DNA of 64,000 nucleotides from Nereocystis luetkeana (GCA_031213475.1 JARUPZ010000008.1:8590388-8654387); one strand, 5' to 3'; positions 1 through 11,130 are shown, counted from the first letter of the stretch. The notes: generated from the sequence alone by a model not told the origin. Numbers and translations: made by a program.

Positions 1-660
1 ACAGGTGTCGCCCCCCCCGTGCCTTCAGTTTCATCGCGCATAGGGTTCCATTTAGCATCCCCACTGCTCGTCGATATTTGTCGGCTGTTGCTAACTCAGG
101 GCGTGTCTCAACCCGCTCCGAAGGGCGTAGGAACGAGCGGCACGGAGCGAGTCTGTTCGTGGCGGTTAGTTCCGTTCCTATGTGAAAAAAAACGAACAAC
201 CGTGTCGGGGCCCACGGATAATCCTGGGCCTCGCCGACGTACGAACGGTATACTTTGCCACATGTCACGAGGCACGACACAACACCCATGTTTGTTCGCA
301 ACTGGTGTCGACGTCCATCTTCCGTGGTGTCCATCCCATCTACATGAAACGAGATGATGATGCTTGTGCCCGTTCTATCGGGCAGTTCGGTCCTCCGAAA
401 CAAGAAAAAGGGGCGCAGCACTTGTTCTTCCTCTTTCAAGATGTACGGACTTTCTCGGGCTGCACTGCATCTATTCGTTTTCCATGGCCATTCAGCACTA
501 ATTCACGCGGCAAATACTGTCGCATTCGGTCCGTTCTCATGCTCTTCTGGAGGGGGGGGGGGGGGGTTAAGACACGCCCTCACGCTCTTCTGCAACAAAA
601 ACTCCCTCACGAATACGTTGTACTTTGGTGAGAATTGAGCCCACGTAGTTGGTTTTAGAA
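1..660. repeat. Dispersed repeat family, copy 1
   Basis: Positions 90-545 match 25683-26130 in direct orientation. Shared blocks include GGGAACGAGCGG, TTCGTTCCGTTCCTA, AATCCTGGGCCTCGCC and TTCTCGGGCTGC. Positions 1-90 match 48464-48560 and, inverted, parts of 33560-33730 and 45770-45870. A poly-G run lies at about 551-567. Small frames in it are not conserved between copies, so I call no gene. Confidence 0.7.
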
Positions 661-817
661 GGCACGAGGATCGCCCACCAAGCCACCGGAGGCGCCATCG
701 CTGCACGTTTAGGCCCTTTTTTTCTGATTTCTAAACTCTGAGGGACTGCCCAATGCCGTTGGGAGAGTCCCATCCATTTTTTATTCTTGTTTTGTTTTTT
801 TCTCCTTCACCCTGTCA

Positions 818-915
818 TATTAAATAGGACCTACGGTACACACAAAAACCTACACATTTACCCATTTTTAGTAACCATATTTGGTCCTACTTAATATGTG
901 CCACCGTAAATAATA
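818..915. mobile_element. Degenerate MITE-1 copy
   Basis: The internal sequence AATAGGACCTACGGTACACA and the right arm ending CCACCGTAA match the MITE-1 family. The left terminal GGGGGACC is lost. Confidence 0.7.
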
Positions 916-919
916 CTCG

Positions 920-1131
920 GAAGTCAGGTCGACGGTCACGGCAGGCTCTCCTCCCCCCCTCCCCACCGCTGTTGGTGCCTTCGTTTCTGTCGAGAGAAGA
1001 CTTTGGCCATTTCTTCCGTCGTCGACCACGTACCGACACCCTACTATTAAGAGGCGCTCTCGGCGGTTGATTCCTTTTTTTTTTTTTGGCAAAATCAAGC
1101 AGTTCCCACGACGGTGGGATTTGAACCGACA
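920..1131 (-). mobile_element. Diverged SINE-1 copy
   Basis: The reverse complement contains the family's B-box-like GGTTCAAATCCCACC, then an A-rich tract, a GTCGAC block, TTCTCTCGACAG and the AGGAGAGCCTGCCGTGACCGT tail in the expected order. It is strongly diverged compared with the copies at 24.7 and 32.6 kb. Confidence 0.6.
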
Positions 1132-1147
1132 TAATCAACTCTACTAT

Positions 1148-1252
1148 TTACGGGGGACCATAGTTAATAGGACCAATTATTTATTGTAAGAAGGGTTAAA
1201 TATATTGGTTTTTATGTGTACCATAGGTCCTGTTAACTATGATCCCCCGTAA
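1148..1252. mobile_element. MITE-1 copy
   Basis: Element of 105 bp with termini TTACGGGGGACCATAG and its inverted counterpart ending CCCCCGTAA, followed by TA. It is the first of three tandemly spaced copies. Confidence 0.9.
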
Positions 1253-1333
1253 TATTACGGGGTACAACAAGATTCGCATACGGGAATGCTCCCAAAACGC
1301 CACGCTTAACCGTGTAAGATTCGCAAACGGGTA

Positions 1334-1438
1334 TTACGGGGGACCATAGTTAATAGGACCAAATATTGTTAGTAAAAATGGTCAAATATATAGGTTTTTA
1401 TGTACACCACAGGTCCTATTAACTATGGTCCCCCGTAA
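1334..1438. mobile_element. MITE-1 copy, close to consensus
   Basis: Full-length 105-bp element with TA directly outside both ends (1332-1333 and 1439-1440). Terminal inverted repeats of about 27 bp are nearly perfect, and the whole element can fold into one hairpin. The size and the TA duplication fit a non-autonomous Tc1/mariner-type MITE. No transposase frame for it is present in this window. Confidence 0.93.
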
Positions 1439-1480
1439 TAGTATGCGTTCCTATACGATGGATAGGCTACTCCCATCACA

Positions 1481-1582
1481 GCACCATAGTGAATAGGACC
1501 TACGGTACACACAAAACACCTGTATATTCACCTATATTTACTAGGAACATTTGGTAGTATTTACTACTATGGTCCGCCGTAA
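1481..1582. mobile_element. MITE-1 copy with damaged left end
   Basis: The sequence starts within the arm (CACCATAGTGAATAGGACC) and ends GGTCCGCCGTAA before TA. Confidence 0.8.
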
Positions 1583-1837
1583 TAATTGCGGTGTTCGAGG
1601 ATGCCACTACACCACCAGAGCGACCAGTGTCTTGCTATGTTATCCTCGGTGCACCTACCCGCGAAAGGTCGTGAAATTGTTCATCTTGGGTCAGTTTTCC
1701 GTGAGTTTGTGGGCGAAGGTAGAGAGTTCCTCAAGCCAGGAAGGCGTGCCAGAGAGGTTGTAGGGCGCACGCACCCCTCAGGGAGGAGCTTCAGAGAAGT
1801 TGCAGGGTGCACACCCCCATCGCTCGTCGCATGTGCC

Positions 1838-2190
1838 GACACGGCGGCACATGCGCCAACACCTTTGCGACGCCGTCTACGTGGAAATATCTCGACGAGA
1901 GAGGTCTATCTCCCCAAAGCCACCGTCTTGGTTGTCGTCGTGTGTGCTGTTGCCCCCCAGGGTTTCGTCGTGAGACTCGGCTCGGAATTTCATTTACCTC
2001 CGCAGAGCCACCATTGCCGACAACGGCGGCAAGGCGCGAACACCTTGGCGACGCTGCCTACATGAAAATATCTCGACGAGAGAGATCTATCTCCCCAAAG
2101 TCACCGTCGTGGTTGTCGTTGTATGTGCTGTTACTCCCCAGGGCTTCGTAGAGAGGCTAGGCTCGGAAAGATTGCTGCATGCGGCATCTA
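1838..2190. repeat. Tandem duplication, about 180-bp unit, two copies
   Basis: Units 1838-2017 and 2018-2190 share ATCTCGACGAGAGAG, TCTATCTCCCCAAAG, GGTTGTCGT and CTCGGCTCGGAA-like blocks at the same spacing. The frames through it differ between units, so it is probably non-coding. Confidence 0.75.
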
Positions 2191-2501
2191 TTTTTCCGGT
2201 TTTTGGACGGGACCTCCTTTCGGTCGGGGAGCGGCTGCTTTTGGCAGCTCGCTTTGCTCGCCCGACTTGAGTGGGCAAGTGGGCTGGCCATCAGCTGGGT
2301 TCGCAGTCCGACTTGCCGACTCCAGTCAGTAAGTTGGCTGACAGCGCCTACCGATTAGTTACTACCTGGTAGTCGTAAAATCTTGGTCTGCCGACTAACA
2401 GCTCTGCCCATACACGTTCTCGTAGTGTTCTGTAATTCATCACTTCGTGAGGCTGAGAAACTGAACCCCCGCAATCGCGATTTCCGCTTTTTTTCGCGCA
2501 G

Positions 2502-2626
2502 GAGTCGCTTCTGGCACAAGCCTGTCTTCGACGCGTTGGAGGTGCTGAAGGGCCTGTGCGAGCAGCACGATACCACGCTCGTGTCGGCCTCGTTGCGGTG
2601 GCTGCACCATCACTCTGTCCTGAGCG
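2502..2626 (+). pseudogene. Orphan exon of an AKR7-type aldo/keto reductase
   Basis: The frame from 2503 encodes SRFWHKPVFDALEVLKGLCE followed by QHDTTLVSASLRWLHHHSVL and SG. This matches the stretch RFW..xxFxA....ALRWMxHHSxLxG near the C-terminal third of aflatoxin-aldehyde-reductase-like AKR7 proteins. A pyrimidine tract with CAG ends at 2501, and a GTAAAC donor follows at 2627, so the block has exon boundaries. I find no neighbouring exon: the expected following HGDAV(I/L)(L/I)G segment is not seen, and downstream is a minisatellite. It may be one exon of a gene with very long introns, or a gene fragment carried by a repeat. Confidence 0.6.
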
Positions 2627-2844
2627 GTAAACTTGTGGTGTTGGTGCTCTTGATGCCGCTGAGGCGTGCTTGCTCTGCTCCTAGCTCCTAGGTGTTGTGA
2701 GGCGCCTCACGTGAGGAGCTTTAAGCTCCCCAAACCTGAACGAACTACAAAATCAAGATGAACAATCCCATGGCCTAGAGTGGAAATCTAGAAATACAAC
2801 GAATACAGTTGTAAAACATTAATGGCGTTCCAACGATTTTGGTT

Positions 2845-3645
2845 AGTTCCTCAGTGCCCTTAAGGAGCCTGTTAATAGTCAGAAATATGTTTTATAGTAT
2901 GTATAGCTCCTCAGTGCCCTTAAGGAGCCCCATCAGTGAGAAACATCCCTTATTTTATATCATAGTTCTCGGTGCCCTTAAGGGGCCTACTAATAATCAG
3001 TAATAAACATGCTTCTTCGGGTATCATAGTTCCCCAGGGCCCTTAAGGAGCCCCATCAGTCGGAAATATGCCTTATTGGGCAGTTGCTCAGTGCCCTTAA
3101 GGAGCCTATTAATAGTCAAAAACATGCCTTCTCGGGTATCATAGTTCCCCAGTGCCCTTAAGGAGTCCCATCAGCCAGAACTGTGCCTTATTGGGTAGTT
3201 GCTCAGTGCCCTTAAGGAGCCTACTAGTAATCAGAAACATGCCTTATTGGTTATCATAGTTCCTCAGTGCCCTCAAGGAGCCCCATCAGCCAGAAACATG
3301 TCTTATTGGGTGTATAGTTCCTTATTGCCCTTGAAGGGGCCCCATCGGCCAGAAAAATGCCTTATTGGGTATCATAGTCCCGCAGTGCCCTTAAGGAGCC
3401 TATTGATGGTCAGAAACATGCCTTGTTGGGTATCATAGTCCCTCACTGCCCTCAAAGAGCTCCACCAGTCAGAAACATGCCTTATCGGGTATCACAGTTC
3501 CTCAGTGCCTTAAGGAGGTTCATCAGCCAGAAACATGCCTTATTGGCTATCATAGTTCCTCAGTAGCCCCATCAGTCGTAAACACGCCTTATTGGGTTTC
3601 TAGCTCCTCGGTGCCCTTAAAGAGCCCCCTCAGCGAGAAATGGTT
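2845..3645. repeat. Minisatellite, about 60-bp unit, 13-14 copies
   Basis: The repeating unit reads roughly TTCCTCAGTGCCCTTAAGG, AGCCCCATCAGCCAGAAA, CATGCCTTATTGGGTATCAT, AG. Units differ by point changes, by the alternation of CCCCATCAG with CCTATTAATAG, and by small deletions. The short frame at 3199-3438 only reflects the repeat. Confidence 0.9.
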
Positions 3646-3699
3646 TGGGCGAAACGTGCAACCTCTGTTGGGGCGCGTCTGTTGCTTGTTGTACTACTA

Positions 3700-4330
3700 A
3701 AGTATACCAGTGTGTGCCTTGGAGGGGCAGGTGATGATGGGGACGCTGTAATCGTGTGCAACATGCCGAAAGATTAATATTTCTCGATACGATATCGTCC
3801 ATACGATAACACACGTGCGTTGTGGGGCAGGTGATGACGGCGACGCTGTGATTTTGTCGACTATATCGAACTGTCGGTATAAGGATATCTTGTTTATTTT
3901 TTTATAGTACGTCTAACTTTCGAGACGATATCCGACCACGATCAAAGATGTCAGGAGACATGTACAAGGCAAACCACGCGCTGTCAAGGGTATAGGGCCG
4001 AGTGTTCCATACTAAGGCCCAGCAGTTTGGTGTCAGTCGAAGCAGGCCAAGGTGAAGTTACTGTCTCTCAAGGGGTGAAATCCTGCCCCCTGACATCTCT
4101 GACATATTTGACCACGATGTCGATACGATGTATCACGTGCAGGGGATGACGGTGATGCTGCAATTGTGATCAATTTATCGACAGCTCGATGTCTCGATAT
4201 TTTTGACAGTCTCAAAACGCTCGACACGGTACTGTATCCTTCAAGGATATTCATACGATGTACCAGGTATCACCTAACCCTAACCTGCACGTTGTGGGGA
4301 AGGTGACGACGGCGACGCTGTGATCGTGTG
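3700..4330. repeat. Degenerate repeats around a GGTGATGACGGCGACGCTGTGAT motif
   Basis: Variants of CAGGTGATGACGGCGACG followed by CTGTGAT occur near 3727, 3829, 4141 and 4299. They are interspersed with CGATATCG/ATACGATGTA blocks at irregular spacing. No coding region is supported. Confidence 0.55.
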
Positions 4331-4429
4331 CGGATCTACTTTGGGCCAAGTTAAGGCGAACGTCGATGCCTGCGCGGATGACACCCCGTTACCCCAGGTG
4401 AGAGGACGGGACATCCTCGTTTTGTTTCT

Positions 4430-4710
4430 GGCCAGTACAGTATCAAAGATGTGCGACGAAAAATGGGACGGGGACGGGGGGGGGGGGGTGCATTCATATC
4501 ATGCATAGCCGTAGTCGAATGACCGCAGACCCTCGCTTCCCTACACTGCCGGGACGGAGCACATCGGATTTTCACAGACCTAGCAGACAATCTTGCACCA
4601 AGCGCGAATCGCCGTGAGGTGTTGGGCGAGTCTATATGGGTGGTGAGATGCATCCTTCTAATAATCACAGTCATCCATTGCAGGAGGCGGGGGGGGGGGG
4701 GGGCGTACTC
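4430..4710 (+). repeat. Poly-G-bounded dispersed repeat with a short conserved frame
   Basis: Homopolymer G runs border it at about 4477-4488 and 4688-4702. The + frame contains CRDGAHRIFTDLAD and REVLGES. Related peptides are encoded by the inverted copies at 8050-8350 (CRDGAYQVFTDQSDIAC) and 57086-57310 (CRDGARRVSTDEAEIVC). Three-way similarity suggests a dispersed element whose body once coded for protein. No named family is recognised. Confidence 0.6.
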
Positions 4711-4739
4711 ATTTGTTGCTCGCCCTAGTCAATTGATCA

Positions 4740-6330
4740 TTGACCAGTCATCCCTTTCGAACCGAAGCACCGTTCCTACTCCTAATGCACCTCCAACATG
4801 TGGGCGCTCATTACGTTGTTTCCATATATTACATAGAGACGTTTTGCTATTTATACGTATCCCCTTCCTGTTTCGCCGCCTGTGGCCGCCATCTATCTCC
4901 TAGGATAGCGATCGGTTTGTCGCTGCTATCTAGTGTACCAAACTCCTCCAGGTCACATTCGTCTATTTCCCTCATCTCCTCTTTCAACACAACCCGTTCC
5001 TCCTTGTACATGTCACATTGTCCTACTATGTGAATTCTAGCCTCGACTGCTTTGCCACACGGGCACATCTGTACATCTACTTCGTCCTCCTGCCCGCTAC
5101 TGGCTGATATACCTCTTTCTTCTTTCTGGCAGGTCCAGGTCACCTACACTAAATCGCAGTTTCAACGTTTTCGCGGAATCCATTGGACCGTTCTCATTCC
5201 TATCCCTCCGCTTCATCCCCTGTATATCTCCCGGTATTCCTCCGACTTCACCTTGTTTCTTAGCGCTAGCGTTTCCTTTCTTTCTATTTTTTTTCTTTTT
5301 TTCTACTTCTATATTGTACCTCTCAGACGTCTCTGCAGACATCAACTCTTCTTTGGTTCCTCCTATCTCCTTCCGTATTTTCCCCTCTACGCTATCCCGC
5401 CTTTTTCCAGCTCGCCCTGTTGCTACTTTCTCCTAGACAGGTCTGGTCTTACCTAATGGTTTTCACATGGTCTACGCGACTACGGTTTGGCGTAAACACT
5501 GCTCGCCCTTCGCCTATTTTGTCTTCCTTCTCCATCATTGTTCCCATTCTGTCGTTCAAAACCTTTTTTCAATGTTCGGCCTACTGTGCTTGATAGCGTT
5601 ATCGCTCTATAGTACCCCAGGTCAGCCTTATGTCCTTTCTCCAACACGTTTACTACTATTACGGGGGACCATAGTTAGTAGGACCAAATATTGTTAGTAA
5701 AAATGGTCAAATATATACCTGGTAGTTTTTTATGTATACCATAGGTCCTATTAAGTATGGTCCCCCGTAATACTCCTTCTCTCCACCCCCTACTAGTAGG
5801 TGCATACTCGTTTTTCCATATCCAGCTATTCAACATAACCGTCATAGTGAGCATTCTTTCTCCCCCGCACCTCATAAATTCGTTCATCGTTTGGTCTGGC
5901 GGTCTTTGTCTTCATATTGTGAAGTCTAGCTACACACTTCTTTACTGCGCTCCTGGGGAACTCTCTGTGTAATCCTCCTGAACCGCTCTCTTCCCTTTCT
6001 GATGTATGTGTCGTTCGTCTCTTCCCTTTCTGATTTCCTTCTCGAATTCTGCGCCGAACGTTTTGCTGGCTGTGGACGTTCCTAGCTTACGGTAATGCTT
6101 TACTATGTACGTTGTACTTCCCTTCTCCCCTTCGAAGTGCTAACGTTTTTATCGTTCCGTGCTCTTGAGGTAGCTCTTCCGGTGTCTGCCTCTCCTGCTT
6201 GTTTGCAATCCTTTTTATACCTACCCACTGCTGCTTGATCCCGCCCGCCAAAGTCTTCATTCGTTCTATTTACCACGTCTTTCCCTTATCCCTTTCTTAT
6301 TCTCTATCATCTCTTTTACGTTCTTGCTAG
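4740..6330 (-). pseudogene. Decayed non-LTR retrotransposon reverse transcriptase
   Basis: Reading the minus strand from high to low coordinates gives four blocks. First, a linker region with NDEFMRCGGERML and WIWKNEYAPTSRGWREG (about 5890-5775). Second, an RT finger block GYYRAITLSSTVG, then, after a frameshift, KIGEGRAVFTPNRSRVDHV (5640-5455). Third, a lysine-rich segment and LKLRFSVGDLDLPERRKRYI (about 5345-5100). Fourth, a C-terminal zinc-binding-like CPC-x8-H-x4-C (about 5070) with ILGDRW and CNIWKQRNERP. The palm that should hold FxDxxKAYD and YADD is absent, so the copy is an internal deletion derivative. A MITE interrupts it at 5659-5770. Coding-like sequence may continue to about 6840. 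The pyrimidine-rich + strand frames here are its shadows. Confidence 0.8.
5659..5770. mobile_element. MITE-1 copy with internal 7-bp insertion
   Basis: TA-flanked element of 112 bp. It differs in length from the 105-bp consensus by CCTGGTA inserted after ATATATA (5716-5724). It is nested in the minus-strand LINE, between the linker and RT finger blocks, so it inserted after the LINE. Confidence 0.92.
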
Positions 6331-6861
6331 CTGTATCATACGAAGTATTCCTCTCATCCTGTCGCAGTTTTGCTCGATGCATGCCTTGCGTGTGCCATTC
6401 TCCTTGCTCTTACAGTCTTTTTTTGCATCCTCCTCCCACCATTTTCCTGCTCTGTTGCATACTCGCCACTTCTTCCCTATTAGTTTATTTCATGCGATCG
6501 AGACCAATTGCTCCCATCTTTCTATTTGTTTGGCTCGTGGATTGCCCGTCTCTGTATCACTATTGGTTGTGCCTGCTTTTTCTAACAGGCCGGAAAATTG
6601 TTCTTGCAGTTTTGGCTATCTCTTCTCTGGAACTCTGGTGGGGGGCGCTTCATGTGGAAACCGTACAAACACACTGTATCATCACGACGGTTTCAGCGCT
6701 GATCTTGGATGATTTGTTTCTTGTGTCTGTCGCATTGTGGCGACTTCTCTGCCGTTTGTGTTTTTGTCAGGAACTTGTGGATGCCTTCGAGGTGGCTTGG
6801 GACGTGTCCAAGCCTTATTGCCCAAATTATTTCCGCTGACACTCGCAGCAGATGCTCACAC

Positions 6862-6927
6862 ACAGGAGGAGGAGGAGGAGGAGGAGGAGGAGGAGGAGGA
6901 GGAGGAGGAAGAGGAGGAGGAGGAGGT
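6862..6927. repeat. (GGA)n microsatellite
   Basis: About 20 GGA triplets with one AGA interruption. They give rise to poly-Glu, poly-Arg, poly-Gly, poly-Ser and poly-Pro frames in all readings, none of which I regard as genes. Confidence 0.95.
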
Positions 6928-7056
6928 GGGGCAGGGATGTCGTGGTCTCCGGCCCAAAGAGGGCGGCGAGTTGTCTCCTTGATAACGACCTTCAAGATGC
7001 GACTGACCCGTTCTACGATAGAGGTAGCACATTTCCGGTATTTGGTTTATGAAACA

Positions 7057-7258
7057 CGACGGGGTTCCTTGGACCCAAATGGTCTCAATGCCAATCTTGA
7101 TTTCGATAAAAAAACGTTTTGTAGACTCGGGCCATGGGATTGTTCGCCGCGATGCAATTTTATTTTTGCTGAAGTCAGTTTTCGGGTGAGGTATGGAGGT
7201 CCTCAAGTGAGGAGCCTCAGAAAATGTACGGTGAACCTCTATCGTAGAACGCCTCGAA
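7057..7258 (+). repeat. Dispersed repeat, inverted partner of 59640-59858
   Basis: It runs from GACGGGGTTCC to TATCGTAGAACGCCTC. The central CTCAAGTGAGGAGCC is itself a small palindrome. Only two copies are seen in the window. Confidence 0.7.
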
Positions 7259-7299
7259 CGTTTAGGATAGACCTTCCAGGGGCCGGGGTGGGTTCTTCA

Positions 7300-8049
7300 C
7301 GAGTCTGCGGGCTAGGAAGCGCTTCCGATGGTGGAGCCAAGGCACCGGCGCAGGGTCAGCTCAACCCCGATGTCAAGCCCTTATCCAACCCTGGCCCTGA
7401 TCCCAAACCCCGAACGAAAATGGGCCAGAAACGCGGCTGTGCCGCGACTGTTGAAGAAAGAAGGGAAACTCCGCTGATTGAAGAAAACAATAGTTTTCCG
7501 AGGTACCGTGGAACGCGTTTGAGACAACCTGGCGCGCGGGATAGTGAGTGTTTCGACGAGCGTGTACGTAGTCAGAACACAATCGATAAGATTTGTTTGT
7601 TTTGCTGCCTTTCACAAACGCACGTCGCGTCTTTTTCTACTATCCCACCAACGCACACAAGTGGACGACAGAAAAAAAATCTCCTGCTGCGGGAGTTCCT
7701 AGCGACAGCTCATGGTATATTTCCGAAGCACCGTCGAACCATGATTTGCGACCGCTGAAGGCGTGCTCTTCGGTGCCCCGGGTCAAGGCGAGCATGTCCG
7801 ATCGACTATTTGTCAATGGCTATTTTAGTGTTCAGTGCTACGCACAGCTTACTACCGCTCTTGATGTAAATATGAGGGTCGTTTAAAATACATAGTAATG
7901 ACTAATACTTCCTACCAGGTATGTCCTTATCTTTCCGTCCAGAGTCGTCTAAATGTGTGTGGTGTGTTGGATTCCGTCCGACTTTGGTCTCATTACCTCC
8001 TACTACTAAAGTATTTGATTTGTATGAACATGTATTGTCTGCGTTTTTC
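7300..8049. other. No recognisable feature
   Basis: I see short overlapping frames only, without family resemblance. One TACCAGGTA lies at 7913-7921. Confidence 0.5.
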
Positions 8050-8350
8050 TCTGATTTTCTGCCCCCCCCCCTACACCCGGAAATTAAGTAAACTCATTGA
8101 AGCTGTCATCCGTATGCAAGTCCGCCTCAAAGCGGTTCTTAGTAGGATGCAGCTCACTCTTCGTCCGTCTCGCCAGACACCTCACGGCGCTTCGCGCTTG
8201 GTGCAAGCAATGTCTGACTGGTCGGTGAAAACCTGATATGCTCCGTCCCGGCATTGTAGGGATGCGAGGGCCTGTGGTCGTACGACTACGGGCATGCTTG
8301 ATATCGAGTACACATCTCCTATCGAGTACCCCCCGTCCCCCCCCGTCCCT
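8050..8350 (-). repeat. Poly-C-bounded dispersed repeat
   Basis: Copy of the element at 4430-4710 in opposite orientation. It is bordered by poly-C at 8063-8071 and 8330-8346. The minus frame carries CRDGAYQVFTDQSDIAC. Confidence 0.65.
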
Positions 8351-8868
8351 ATGATTTTCTGGTTGTCTATGACCCAAACAGCGGGCGAGAGCACATTCCT
8401 CGCTGTCTTGACCAAAACCATACCAATCTGGACGGACATGCGTAAGGACCGTTTGATGTGCATACCAATGCTCAAGCGTTCCATATTGTTTTGGACATGA
8501 CACCGGGGTTCAATTCAGGGATCAACGATTTCGTCTCCCCGAATTCGGAAAATTAATTATTACCTCTAGTTTCAGTACGATTTTATTTAATCACACTTTT
8601 TTTCCCCGGAACATCTAGAACAATACTCTATGACGCATGGCACGGTAGCGGTATCATTCGATATTTTCGACGAGAAACAATGTCTACCCTGGTATTTTGC
8701 GTCCTCCCTAAAAATAATTGTGAGTGAATCTACTCGACTTGTGGACAAATACCCGGCTTTTAGCCGGAGGTCTATACTGCTGTGTACGAAGGATCGACTG
8801 TGGTGAGCTTAGGCTTTACTTTTACCAATCCGTCGGAGCATAAAAATGGAAATAATACAAAGACTGTA

Positions 8869-8974
8869 TAACGGGGGGACCATAGTAAATAGGACCTATG
8901 GTACACACAAAAACCTATATATTCACCTTTTTTTACCAACAATATTTGGTCCTGTCAACTATGGCCCCCCGCAA
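8869..8974. mobile_element. MITE-1 copy
   Basis: Copy of 106 bp with TA flanks. Its interior, AAAAACCTATATATTCACC, is the empty-site reference for the micro-insertion seen at 48314. Confidence 0.88.
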
Positions 8975-9140
8975 TAGTATAGATGACGAGTGCTCTCTGG
9001 CGCTGGAGTCGTGGGCAGAGAGAAGCATACATACCACAGGACAACAAAGTACACAGGTACACGTACGGTAGCCTGAGCTCAGTCATGAGCATCACAGAGC
9101 ATCCCGGAACCGCCGTGTGTTTTGAACGATTCGGTCTACA

Positions 9141-9775
9141 CTGTAGTACCGATCCGTTGTCGGTTTGGCTCACAGACCCTAGAATATCAGTGTAGTAGTC
9201 CAGGAGTAGACCTCGGGTGGTATTCTGCCCCGACACCAATTGGTTTGGTATTAGGAACGGTTAGGCTCGTCAGTTAACGGCCATGAAGAACAAGCGTCTT
9301 CCCTTTTTGTTTTATTTCTGGTCGAGCTACGAGCGCAACGCGTTTCGCGTTCCCCCGATTCGACCATTCCGGACTCGCTCTTCTTCAGCTGTGTCTGATG
9401 AGCAACCAGTGATCTTGGCCTGAGGGCACCATCAACATTGGTTTCTCTTCTGGGGAACCTCGCATATAACTTCATTTAACCGTAACATGCGTTAGCTTCT
9501 CACCATTTGGCTGTGTCTTGATCGGTCATCGGCAAGCGAATCTGAGCGTAGACGTCAGCTTCAAGCAGCAAACGCTGAACATAAGCCCCTAAGAGGTTAT
9601 GAGCCTCGATACCACGCAACCGAGGCCAACGCTTTGGGAAACACTAGGACCGATCCGTTATCGGTGGATTATCAGTGTCAAAGACCTGGAGTGGTACAGT
9701 GTAACAATGCAAGAGTAGACCTGGAGTGGTATTCTGTCGTAATACCAATTGGTTTCGTGTCTGGAACGGCCTTTT
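9141..9775. repeat. Direct repeats 9141-9260 and 9642-9775
   Basis: Both carry ACCGATCCGTT(A/G)TCGGT, a GAGTAGACCT block, a GGTGGTATTCTG-like block and ACCAATTGGTTT, with similar spacing. No coding potential is evident. Confidence 0.65.
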
Positions 9776-9799
9776 GAGATGACACGTGCTACGATAGCC

Positions 9800-10845
9800 G
9801 CAGCGTTTTGTGCCCGAAACATTTACAACTGCGGTGGCCCCCTAACTTTTTTAGTACTGGAGCCCCAGCGTACATAATAAGATCGTATCGAGTGCGCCTG
9901 CCAAGTGTGTGTATAGTGGGATCCGCGAGGGGGCCAAGGCCTGTCAGTAGTGTGTGTGTGCGATTTGGTTGCCCGCCTTTTGGTTCAAACCTGTCTCAGC
10001 GTTACCGTATTACTCGGTAGAAAACACCCTCCCCTCAGATAGCACACCCTCCCACATGAGCACACCTGGTGATTGATATTTTGCTTTGTTCTGCTTCGTC
10101 ACTTCATCACCGGGGGTACGTTGGACACCACACCCCCGACGGAGGTATGCCTAAAATCGGCATCTAAGAGCCAAACCATCAGCTGTTGGGTGTCAGTCAC
10201 CCTCAACACGAACCGACATGAACATCAGCATGGAGGCAACTGATGCGTTTGATCAAATTGGGCCGAACCAGCCTGAGCCCCCGACCCCACCGGTACCTGG
10301 TGCTCTCGCCCCTCGAGCGACGACCTCGTCGTATTATTCCGGGATCAGCCAGCTTACGCTGCCGGTACTGGTACTACCGGTACCACGTCTGCTCTTCCTC
10401 CTCCCCCTGGTGGGCCTCAAGCCTCGACTACTGGTGCCGCTGCCGGTATCACTTTTGTGACCATTTACGGAACTTGTCACGTTACGTAGCACCGGTATAT
10501 CGAAACAAAATCAGGGCGCAATGCTGCGGTGTACTGTGGTTCAGGGCGTGGACTAGGGACAAAGGGCTCACATGATTATGGAAGAGTTTCATGTAGTGCT
10601 AGTTGGCCAAGGGTCTGTGACCTGCACTCTTCGCGATATTTCACACATATAATACCTATGGCGCCGGTAACCAGGACAAACGCGCCGCGGGTGATTCGTC
10701 GCAGGGGCCTCCGGAGGCCCGCCGGAGTTACAAAAATGTGAAAATTACGTTAACATACGCCTAAAAAACAGCTGTCAAAGTTCATTTACTGTAGACACCT
10801 ACCTGGAAGAACTTTATTTTCACCTACTTCAGCCAAAACCATAAC
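9800..10845. other. No gene recognised; weak similarity to 62.5-62.7 kb inverted
   Basis: CACTTCATCACCGGGGGTACG near 10100 resembles the reverse complement of 62590-62640. The similarity is short, so I treat it as a possible dispersed repeat only. Confidence 0.35.
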
Positions 10846-10849
10846 GGTG

Positions 10850-11130
10850 TCGCAAATTGTATACCCAACAACAGGCTTTTCGACTCCGGCGCAATTATTG
10901 CGCGGCGTGATAGCGCCAATTGTGCTGCGCACTACACGCCTTCCGGCGCCTGTTGCGCCGAACAGCAATCAATACAGACTAACCCAGACTTGCAAATTGT
11001 ATACCCAACAGGCTTTTCGACTCCGGCGCAACTATTGCGCGGCGTGATAGCGCCAATTGTGCTGCGCACTACACGTCTTCCGGCGCCTGTTGCGCCGAAC
11101 AGCAATCAATACAGACTAACCCAGACTTGC
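10850..11130. repeat. Tandem duplication of a 137-140-bp, palindrome-rich unit
   Basis: The units begin GCAAATTGTATACCCAACA (10852 and 10992) and end ACTAACCCAGACTTG. They differ by one 3-bp ACA insertion and by single substitutions. Each unit contains GCGCAATTATTGCGC and GGCGCCTGTTGCGCC inverted motifs. Confidence 0.9.

Noticed and set aside
2845..3645. CRISPR-like array
   Set aside because: The whole ~60-bp unit is repeated with drift, with no constant-repeat/variable-spacer structure. The genome is eukaryotic, so this is a minisatellite.
5052..6839. Several + strand frames of 75-170 codons rich in Ser, Leu, Phe and Cys
   Set aside because: They are complements of the purine-rich LINE coding strand, which has recognisable RT and zinc-domain peptides on the minus strand.
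6709..7758. Longest + strand frame of the region (349 codons)
   Set aside because: It is kept open by the (GGA)n tract and then runs through a dispersed repeat whose other copy (59.7 kb) does not keep the frame. No family motifs.
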